Shown here piece after piece: positions 23,201-32,800 of a stretch of DNA of 64,000 bases. How positions within the stretch are numbered: position 1 is the stretch's first letter; each line of letters opens with the position of its first letter. The notes beneath the pieces are model-generated. The model had not been told where the DNA came from. It made no database searches and was given only the letters and a program-made list of their open reading frames with translations. The position numbers and the translations under genes are program-made. Origin of the DNA: Glandiceps talaboti. Taxonomy: Eukaryota > Hemichordata > Enteropneusta > Spengelidae. The stretch is taken from NCBI RefSeq assembly GCF_964340395.1, contig NC_135560.1, forward strand, positions 5,166,498 to 5,230,497, read 5' to 3'.

Positions 23201-23882
23201 AAATGTTTTGTTTACCCATGGGTTTGGGGAGGTGTGGCTTTTTCAGGGGCCTGGCAACTTCATTACCTTCCTCAACCATTTCATGACCAGAGCTAGTGAT
23301 ATTGTCAAACAAAACTGGTGGTCTGAAGTCTGTACCAAAGATAAGCTTCGTTTATATCGAAATTTTAAGCTAAACCTTTTACCAGAGGAATATTTATTTC
23401 TAGACATGGATACTAAATTCAGAAGAGCAATAGCTTGTCTGAGGAGCTCAGGTCTCGGTCTGGAAATTGAGGAGGGTAGGGCACGTGGTATTTTTCTTGA
23501 GGAGCGCACCTGTAAAGTTTGTTGTACAATTGAAATTGAGGATGAATTTCACTTTATTTCTGTCTGCCCGTTATACCAACGTCTAAGAGAGTTATATTTA
23601 CCAGTTTGGTCATATAGACAACCTTCAATTGAAACTTTTTATTCTCTTATGTCGTGTGATGATAGAGTTGTTATATCAAACCTTGCTGTATTTATACACA
23701 AAGCTTTCCAATTGAGAAAAGAATGTATTTGAAGTAGTATGTTTCCTTTTTCTTTTCTTTTCTTTCCTTTATTAATAGTTGAATTTTCTGTGTCCGTTTT
23801 GTATATTTTGCATTTTGTATATCTGTGATGGATTTGCTATTTGGGCCGGTGGCCTTTGAGAGCAATAAACCAATATTATATT
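19695..23882 (+). mobile_element. Non-LTR retrotransposon (APE-type LINE), 5'-truncated, young
   Basis: Flanked by an exact 14-bp direct repeat. It contains the C-terminal part of ORF1 and a complete ORF2 with an apurinic-type endonuclease, reverse transcriptase and a C-terminal Cys/His knuckle. An AATAAA lies at 23864-23869, and the 3' end is a short AT-rich tail (CAATATTATATT) rather than poly(A). Intact ORF2 and a perfect target duplication indicate recent insertion. Clade is uncertain: the ORF1 is L1-like, but many invertebrate clades share this layout. Confidence 0.9.
20298..23732 (+). CDS. LINE ORF2: endonuclease and reverse transcriptase
   Basis: About 1,144 residues from the ATG in FMSWNVHG. 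The N-terminal endonuclease shows SWNVHG, CIQETWF, LLLGDFNAR and TSDHFPL. The reverse transcriptase shows KSGKSPGPDGIPNEF, NYRGITLLNS, QAGFRSGFST, FIDFSKAFDSVDH, GVRQGCMLSP and the catalytic LLYADD. Near the C-terminus, CKVCC then EDEFHFISVCPLY is a CCHC-like knuckle. It would nick target DNA and copy the element's RNA in place. The frame is intact. The same frame is open back to the ORF1 stop, so it could be made by readthrough of that stop or by re-initiation at this ATG. Confidence 0.93.
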   Translation: MSWNVHGLYHKLLDKSFLDFVTGFDIVCIQETWFHKDLVLNRNIPGFTEYHIFREKKARKGRAGGGVSVFINNVFSKGITRLSTTLPDAIFFILDAATFGMSKNIILGCIYVPPEGSSRYTSETNGIELLDNQIVELKVKHPDCHWLLLGDFNARTAQDYDYIIDDSTKYTPLEADSYDEDTFDKTRTSKDPVMNGFGRRLLELCRDHSVHLINGRCGSDVAGEVTCIANNGNSVVDYIIASTDLFNVIRDFWVDDNSTSDHFPLCCTLSTNLSLRNEIPVTDSVLCSDYTFFKWDKDKIDTFKTKIVSQEGLNMTRKVLESDRRDIGECMNRLYDLLFWAAEDYKQESKRTTGNKKRKPRQEAWFSKECQTAKKNMYKALRQFRNVNTIDSLKVYKDLKRIFKSVCRVNKANFNKQVRNTLGAENNSSSIWKQVKRFTGSRTRTFEISPTKWFQHFNSLHNPDWQKSSFDTTVEHFLESIDYGDFAQNNDLDEILNGEITVTEIHKALDKLKSGKSPGPDGIPNEFYRSAKGTLMPLFHFIFNTIFDFGVFPNDWCKGIIVPLHKKGSQLDPNNYRGITLLNSLGKIFTSILNQRLVKWADTIGCISDCQAGFRSGFSTVDNIFTLHIMIQKYLCNSKGRFYCAFIDFSKAFDSVDHNLLLYRLCCEGVEGKMLCILKSMYSELKSCVRAGQGITDYFQCSVGVRQGCMLSPFLFSLFINELSSMLENSGHCGIQITQELHDLFSLLYADDVTLFSDSPVGLQRLLSVLESFTTKWKLSVNRSKSQIIVFRRGGVLKKIERWFFNGECMKTVSYYKYLGLMLSSRNTWSKATSILADQARKAMGSIFRMVKHTGNLPFKEYFKIFDAMVLPITTYGSEIWGYAQYQVLERIQLKYCKRFLGVKSSTPDACVLGDCGRYPIFLFTLKRVISYWLKLLEMPQSKVAKHSYNLAMRLDANGKQSWATHVKNVLFTHGFGEVWLFQGPGNFITFLNHFMTRASDIVKQNWWSEVCTKDKLRLYRNFKLNLLPEEYLFLDMDTKFRRAIACLRSSGLGLEIEEGRARGIFLEERTCKVCCTIEIEDEFHFISVCPLYQRLRELYLPVWSYRQPSIETFYSLMSCDDRVVISNLAVFIHKAFQLRKECI

Positions 23883-23896
23883 ATTGAAAGTACATG
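23883..23896. repeat. Right 14-bp target duplication of the LINE
   Basis: ATTGAAAGTACATG, identical to 19681-19694. Confidence 0.85.
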
Positions 23897-24255
23897 GTAA
23901 TAGCGGAATTGGGATATTTCTGATATCACAGCTATGCAAATCCTGCTTGGTTAAAGTTGAGAAACATAAATGACACTTCAGCAAGCTTAGGTCAATGGGC
24001 AGAGAGCAAGTCTAATGTTCATGGGATCAAGAACAAAGTATTCAACCTCTATCTAATGTGAAAGTCTTCAACTACCTAATTTTGAAAAAGCTAGTTGACA
24101 TGTTTTTTTACAATGTGACCATTATAACTCAGTTGATAACTGAATGGTTTAAGAATAAAGTCTAATATATTGTCATTTTTGCTTTGATTACAGGACAAAG
24201 TACAGATGACCAAATATTTCAAAAGAGATTGACTTGAAACTGATAATTGACAAGA

Positions 24256-27200
24256 ATGGCGTCATACAGGTTACTGGTATTCAGGCATTCAGAATTTCCC
24301 TTTATCACCAGGAGGGGGCGGTATTATATTGTGTTGGAAGATGTGATGGCAAAACTTTTCCCGAAGAGTCGAGAACGAAATTTCATCGATGATTTTTTCA
24401 AAGAAAAGGATATTTCAACGATTCAAGTTTCACAGATTGAAGTTGATGACTTGAATAGGACACTGAGAATGAAAGGAGAACAGAGAGCTTACTCTTCAGA
24501 CTGCTATCTTGTCAATGTGAACTCACTCAAACAGCATTATGTACAACTAAAGCAATGTTACGATGAGCTCATGATGAAATTGAGGCTTGTCCGGGACAGA
24601 AAAAATAAATCTTTGGGAGGCCAAGAACACAGACAGTGTAATTCAAATGAGATTAGAAAGGGTACACGTAAGGAATGCATCTCCCTTGAAGAACCCCCAC
24701 TTATCGTTCTTGATGAAGATGATGATGATGACGGAATGACATCTCAAGGAAGTGGTACATCTTTGCTACAAAGTAATGACAAACTCAACTCATCTGGAAC
24801 TGCATCTCAAGAAAGTGCTACATCTTCGCAACACGACAAACTCAACCCATCTATGCAGACTAAATCATCTCCTCATTGGACACCGAGAAAGGAGTCGCCA
24901 CAGAAAATCATCCCAGACAGAGAACAGCAGGATGTATCAAGCAGTTCCGGAAGTGAGTTATCTAAGAGAACAAGTACTTCAAGCAATGATCGTAGCTTGC
25001 ATCAAACAGTATGCCTTGAGGATGATGAGGATGTTGTTGTTGAACTTGCATCTGATGAGGACAGTACAAGGTTAAGTAGTAATGAAGACAGTAGGAGTGT
25101 ACCAATTATCTCAAAACCATCCAATCAAAGCATGAATGGACAAACACATCAAACCAACCAGCTGCCTATCACTCCAGAACCTGTTCAAGATACATCTATC
25201 CAAAGAGAGCAAGAAAAGACTGTACCAGAAAAGTGTGCTTCAAATACTTGTCAAGTCCAAATTGATGATGTGTGTCTTGCATGTATAATGCAAGATGGTC
25301 AGAAGTTCACCAACATCCAAGACATCATGGAAAAACTTTTTAGAAACTCTGTTTCCATGGCGAAAGTGATGTCAGTCATTAAGGAACTATGTTTAAAGAC
25401 AACTGGTGCACCTCAGTCAACAAAACACAAAACGGATGTATCACAGGTAAAAGCTGTGTATGTATCCACTGAAAGTCTGTTGAGATGTTATCCAAAGTTT
25501 AAAAAGATGTGTAGACAGGATCCATGGTGTGTTCAGAAGTCAACGTCACACGGATATCTTGACCAGTTCATTCATCATGTCACAACTTATGATAATGTAG
25601 TCATTGGTAATGTTTCTGGCCAAACTGATGATGACTTAGAAACAGTGGAATCGGATGACACTTCTAAAACAACTGATATGTGTGAGAAGAAATCTAAGGA
25701 TCAGTCCGACACTGAGCAAGTTGAGGGTCATGATGATAACCATGATCCAATACATGCAAAAGAAGAGGACAATGATCATGAACTCAAACGTTGTCAAATT
25801 GAGGATGATGTAGAAAAAGATGAAAACTTGGAGAAGCAGTCTGGGTTTGTCGCTACTGAACATATTTCATCTACAATTCAAGGTAGTCCACGTTCTTTGG
25901 AGCAAGGTCTACCAAACGATCTAAGCTCAGTTGACAATGTGGCTTCTGATAAGAATATATCTGTGTTACAATATAACGATGTCTCTTCAAGTCACAATGA
26001 GAGTTCAAGTACTTTGGACAGTGCTGCTGATAATCTTAGTGATTTGGAAAAGAATATAACATATCCGAGAAAGGAACCAATCAGTGAGTCTGTCAATGAA
26101 GAAAATCCTCAAGGAGATAGTAAGACTGTTTGTACTAAAGGCAGTCCTTTATCAACTCAATCATCGTCCTCAAATGAGCTGGATACTCCTGAGAATCTAA
26201 ATTTGACAAAGAAAAGAAAGTCTACTACAGTGCAAAGTAAACTGAGATGTTCAGAACATGACTCACAAAAGTGTTCATCAAAAGTAGATGGTCAAGATAA
26301 GAATGTCAATGAAAGAGAGAACATCAGTGAGACTTCCAAAGGGCTTGTGAGCAGAGAGACTGTGATGACAAAGACTGATGGTCATGGTGATAGAGAACAT
26401 GGACATGCTGTCAATGGTGAAGGAATAGGACAAGATGTTGTACATTCCAACAATGTGAAGATGTATGGAGACAGGAACTTTGATTCAGTGAAGACAAACA
26501 GAACTAGGGTGGACTTAGAGGAATCGTATGGAGTGAAACTTAATGAGACAGAGGAGAATGATGGGGTCAGACTTAGTGACTTGGAGAAGATTAATGATAA
26601 CAGGGAAAGTAACTTTGTGAAAATCGGTGAAGTGAGTAAATCACAAAAGACAGCTGGAATTAAACAGGGTGGTATAGAAAATACTCATAAAGCCAGACGA
26701 AGTGTCTTAGAAAATACAGATGGAACCAAGCAAAGTGACTTGGAGAATACCCATGGAACAAGGCAAAGAGACTTAGAAAATACTCATGAAGCCAAGCAAA
26801 GTGACTTGGAGAATACCCATGGAACCAAGCAAAATGACTTAGAAAATACCCATGGAACCAAGCAAAATGACTTAGAAAATACCCATGGAACCAAGCAAAA
26901 TGACTTAGAAAATACTCGTGAATCCAGACAAAGTGACTTGGAGAATACCCATGGAACAAGGCAAAGAGACTTAGAAAATACTCATGAAGCCAAGCAAAGA
27001 GACTTGGAGAATACCCATGGAACCAAGCAAAATGACTTAGAAAATATCCATGGAACCAAGCAAAGTGACTTAGAAAAGATTAATTGTGACAAGCAAAGTG
27101 ATTTAGAAAATACCAATAGAAGTTTGCAAACCAACTTAGAAAATACCCATAGAACTACCCAAAGTGACTTAGAAAATACTAAGAAAACCCCGCAGAGTGA

Positions 27201-29291
27201 CTCAGAAAATACCCATGAGACCAGACAAAGTGACTTAGAAAATACCCAGGGAACTACTCAAAGTGACACAGAAAATACCAAGGGAACTATGCAGAATGAC
27301 TCAGAAAATACCCAGGGAACTACACAAAGTGACTTAGAAAATGTTGATGGAATCAGACAAAGGGATTCGGAAAAGACTGACTTTATCTTGGAGAAGGTTA
27401 ATGGAATGAGGCGCCATGGGTTAGGGAAAACTGATGGAGTAAGACAGAGTAAATCAGAGATAAAATTGGATCTACAGACAGATAAGTTAGACACAGATCT
27501 AGTTGTTGACAAGCCCAAAGTCATGAAGGAAATTGACCCTTCTTTTAATGGCAGTAAAAGTCAAGATAAGTATTTTGATTCAAGAGAAACAGACTGTCAA
27601 AACTTTGACACAGATGCTTCTAAAACTGCCACAGCATGTGCCAAGGTAGGCACCATTAATGCAAGTGCAGTTTGTGAGAAGGAGACAGCCTCTTCGAATG
27701 ACAGCAACCCAGACATGAATAGTGCAACAGACACTTTCCCACAAGGTGAGAAAAGATGCGTTGTGACTCAAGGGAAAGGACAGGAAATGGCTACAACTTG
27801 TTCAGCACAGATTTCTGGTGAAAGTAACAGCAGCTCACAAAACAATCACTGTTTAAGTGAAAGACAGAGTGAAGAAGAACAGAGTAAGGCAGTCACAGAT
27901 ACAACACAGAAATCAAGTCGTGAATTTCAAAATATTGCCTTTCCTGCAACAATAGAGAAGTCTTCCGAACCTAAAGATATTGAACGAAATACATCTATGA
28001 ATGAGAAATATGGATATATTCAGATTAAAGCAGAGCCGTCAGAAACAAATAATACACAGCTCAAAAGAAAGTCTGTCAAAAAAAACAAGAAACGAAAGTT
28101 AGAAATACGTGTAACAAGTATTGACAGTGTAGCCAAAAAATTAAAAGAAAAACAGAAAACAGATGAGGCTGCAAATGTAGAAGATGGTACAGATTACTGT
28201 GGAAGGATGCATCGGAGAAAACGTAAAACTACTGAGAGAGTTGTTGGTATTGTTGATACACACAAAAGTGGAAAAAAACAGAAAATGGTTGAAGAGGACG
28301 AGTCAAGTGATGAATCCGGGGATTCCGAAGAATTAGAAGAAACAGATGGAGAAGAAAGTGAAGGGAATAATGAAGATGAAACCATGGAAAACATTGGGAA
28401 TGCAGTTGATGCTGAAAGGGGAAAAGATTTGGACAGTCTCTCTGACAATACTCAGGATGATATTTCCAAGACTTGTGGGAATGAATTGGATAATATTCCA
28501 ACCATAACTCACCTGTCTGGTGATAAATGGATTGCTGCCCATGACGTGTACAAAAGATTCTTTCACAGTGTCTGCAGTTATAAAGTCTTCCTTGATGTGC
28601 TGTTAAATGTACTGTGTGTTGCCATGGACAACCAACTAACCAGCATGACTGGTCTGACAATGATCAGCGTGTCAAATATGAAAGAAAACATGCCCAGATT
28701 AATGTATATGTTAAAAAGTAATCATAACAAGGAAGGAATCAGTCACGAGTTAGGAACAGAAAACCGTATCAAAGGTAATGAACTTGTAGGCCATCCTCAG
28801 TCACCTGGTAAAGACATAGAAGGGCGAATTGACACATCCAGAATTGCAGCAATTGAGGAGATGAACGATGGCAAACAGATGCATGATGATACAGAGAAGC
28901 AATTCCAACATGATCAGACAAAGGACAGGGACTCTGTACCAACTATTCGTAGCATATTGCACAAAACCATCGATAGTGAATTTCGCAAACAATACAACTC
29001 TCCATCTACAGGGCTACGAGAGCTATTGATTAGAGGGAGGGTAGGTGGACACCAACAGAGATTTGAACAGGGCATCGCTAAGGATGACAGGAATCTTGAA
29101 AAGAATGAAGATAATGGAAATGTCTTGGATGCCAACAGGCATACTTCTAGTAAGTACTAAAGAATATATTGTATGTGGTACTTTAAGATGATTCTGCACT
29201 ATTATGATTGATATTCAAATTTTCCATTCTTTCATCACATTTTAAGTATAACTGTAATACATTGAGTTGTAGGGATCACAGCTGATTGGTA

Positions 29292-29358
<67 letters not shown>

Positions 29359-29756
29359 GTCTCTCTCTGTCCAACTGTGTGTCCAGCAGTCTGTCTCTCT
29401 CTCTCTGTCCAGCTGTACATTGTATGTCTGTCTGTTTCTATCTGTTTGTCTGTCGTCCAATGTGTTTGTCTGTTTCTGTTTGTTTGTCTATCCTTCTGCC
29501 CATTTGTTTGGCTGTCTGTCTCTGTCTGTCTGCCTGTCTGTTCATCAGCATAACTGAAATGCATATACATTAACAAATACATTGAGTTGTAGGGATCACA
29601 GCTGATTGGTCTGTCTGTCTGTCTCTGTCTGTCTGTCTGTCCATCCTTCTGTCAGTCCAGCTGTCTGTCTGGGTGTCTCTGTCTGTATGTGTGTCTATCT
29701 GCCCATTTGTCTGTGTCTCTGTCCATCCATCCTGTCTGTCCAGCTGTCTATCTGTC

Positions 29757-29802
<46 letters not shown>

Positions 29803-32800
29803 GGTCTGTCTGTCTGCCGATTCGTTTGTCAGCCTGTCAGTCCATCAGCATAACTGTAATACATTTAACAAATACATTGAGTTGTAGGGATCACAGCTGA
29901 TTGGTCTGTCAGTCTGTCTCTGTCCGTCCGTCTTTGACCGTCCGTCTGAGCCATCCATCTGTCTGTCTCTGTCTGTTTGTCCGTCGATCCATCCATCCAT
30001 CTGTCTGTCTATTTGTCTGTCTGGTTGGCTGGATGACTGTTGATGTGTCATCTAAAAGAGCATCTAAAGTGTCAGACACTAAATTATTGTTCTGTTCAAT
30101 GACTCTGGAAATGTCCTTACATTGTATGTCTAGAGGGAGGGAATTTGAAAGTCTGGAAGTTTGTAAAACCACAGATATGACACATTTGTAAACAAGCACA
30201 AGACAATCTGACAACAGTTATGCATATAATAGTGTATACTTGTGTGTATTTGACAAGTTTTCTGAATATGTTCACATTTGTTTTTTTCAGAAACTGCCAA
30301 CCATGAAAGACCTGTGGGGGTTTATCAAACAGCGCTATCCGAAACTGCCAATCGTGAAAGACCTGTTGGGGTTTATCAAACAGCACTATCAGAAACTGCC
30401 AACCATGAAAAACCTGTGGCGGTTTATCAAACAGCCCTATCAGCACTACAACAGTTAGAAAGAATGCATTGTATGCAAACACTTGAACCACAAAATCAAA
30501 GACAGTTTAACAGACCATCAACTGAACTACCCAGAATGAATCCAGCGGAGAGATATAGGCACCCTCGTCACTCACAAATGGAACAACCCCCAGTTTCTCA
30601 GTATCAGCAAGCACCATTACACAAAACTGGTCACACTGCGTACTCTCAGTACCCAGTTTATGGAACATTACCAAATCTCACACACGCTGAACAAGATGGT
30701 GTTGATAAAATTGGACCATGGCCATCGCATCATCCACATAGTGAAAACAATCTTCAATATCAACAAGCTATGCACCAACAACGAGGGAATCCTATGGGCC
30801 AGCAGCAGCAACAACAACAACAACAGAGAATGCACCAGCCACCACAACAACTTACTCAGCCACCACAACAACTTACTCAACAACCACAAGTCCTAAATCA
30901 ACAAAAACAAACTCATCAACAGCTGAGACAATCTAGAGAGCAAAGACACAACCCTAATAAAAAGAGCGAACAAACTGAACACAACCCTAACCAACAAACT
31001 ACTAATCAGTATAAACAACAGTATACTCACCATCAAAGTGTACAACAACAACAACAACAACAACAACAACATCATCAACAACAACAATATCATCAACAAC
31101 AACAACAACAACAACAGTATGCTACAGGTCAAAGAAACCAACCATCTAGACAACAACAAGACCAACACGCACTGCATCAACCATATCCACATGTTGAGTT
31201 GAATCACATGCACAGACATCCAGCACATCACAATATTCAATATCCTCCAAACACTGCTGCATTTCATAGATTTCGATGTCCTCCTCCCAACTATTATGAA
31301 AGTCAACGTTATGGTGCTCAGCATTTCTCTTCTGAAAATATCCCACCTTTCATACAAAGGCACTTAGAACCACCAATCATTACTGGTGGTAGAGAAGCTG
31401 ATTTCCAAAGGATGTCAGGTCAGCCAGACTACTCAGGTATTCCTGGAAAATCACAGAATTGGGACAGAAAAACACACTGGAGACATGAATGGCTCAACAA
31501 ATTTGATAGAAAGGAACAACCGACAGGTGTACACTTTGAATTTGACCGTTCCCACAAACCTGATAACATCAACCAGAATAGGACTGGTCTCAATGAGACA
31601 ACTATGGACAAAGTAAAACTTCCAGAAAACAGTCAGTCTTCTAGTACTGAATTAAAAATTGGTGCAGTATTTTCATTGATGGATTTGGTGCCAGAAATCC
31701 AAGCCAAACTAATTAGTCCGACAAGAGATGCTTTGCAAAGTGAAAGTAACCCTAGTGAAAGAAAGTCAGACAGTGGTAATATTGACACTACAGGAAAACC
31801 TGGTGATTCATTCAGTTCGTACAGTGCAGAATCAAGCCTTCCCTCTGCTATGGTTAATGAGTCAACGCCTCACATTAAAACCAATGATTCAACTAACACT
31901 GCATCAGTTCATGGGTCAGATGGTGTGGTCAATTCTGACAATAGCAATACACTTTGTTCTGTACCAACTTTCAGAAACAATGCAAATGTTTCTAGTCATA
32001 GTGATAGCTTGATCACTCAGAGAAGATACTCTAATGATATGGCCAATGTTCCACCAACAAGAATCAATGATTTACCAGTAACTGAACCAGTTAGTTTGCA
32101 AGGAGTGGCAAATAGTGGCAACAAGGTAATGGAACCAGTTGGGATGGCAAGAGTTGGTAATAGTACAGACAACATAATTGAACCAGTAGTTATTGTGCAA
32201 GGAGTGACTGATAGCACCAATATTGTAACCAGACCAGTTAGTGTGCCAGGAGAAACAAAGATTGCCAACAATGTGATTGCACCAGTTGGTGTGGAAAGAG
32301 TTGCAGACAGTGGTAACAGTGTACTTGAACCATCAGTTAGTGTGCAAAGGATGGCAAATAGTGTCAACATGACAACTTCACCAGTTTGGGTGCCAGGAAC
32401 AATAACCAATATTTACAGCATGGCTGGACAAGCTGATATGCTAGGGATTGTGAACAGTAACAGTACCAACTTAACAGAACCATCAACAGTAATAGTAGCA
32501 AGTGCATTAAATACAACAGTACCATATGGTGTACCAGCCAACAATCTCCCTGTGAGTAACTATTTGAATGGAGCCAATGTGTATGGTGGCGTATCACCCC
32601 TGAATGTAGACTGTGGAAACATGCCAACTATCACTTCATCACAAAGTGGAACCACAGGTACCATTTCCACTAAAGCTACTACAGTAAAAACTCTACTTTC
32701 ATCTATGCCTACTGCTATGAGGAATTCTAAACGTATCCGGGGAAGTACAAATGAAATTATCCGTTCACTGTTACTACAAAGAGCATCTCCAAATGATAGA

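Noticed and set aside
26660-26959. Minus-strand frame with HFAWFHGYFLS repeats
   Set aside because: Antisense reading of the 33-bp coding minisatellite.
29235-30051. Cys-Leu-Ser-Val and Gln-Thr-Asp rich frames
   Set aside because: They are translations of CTGT repeats in an intron.
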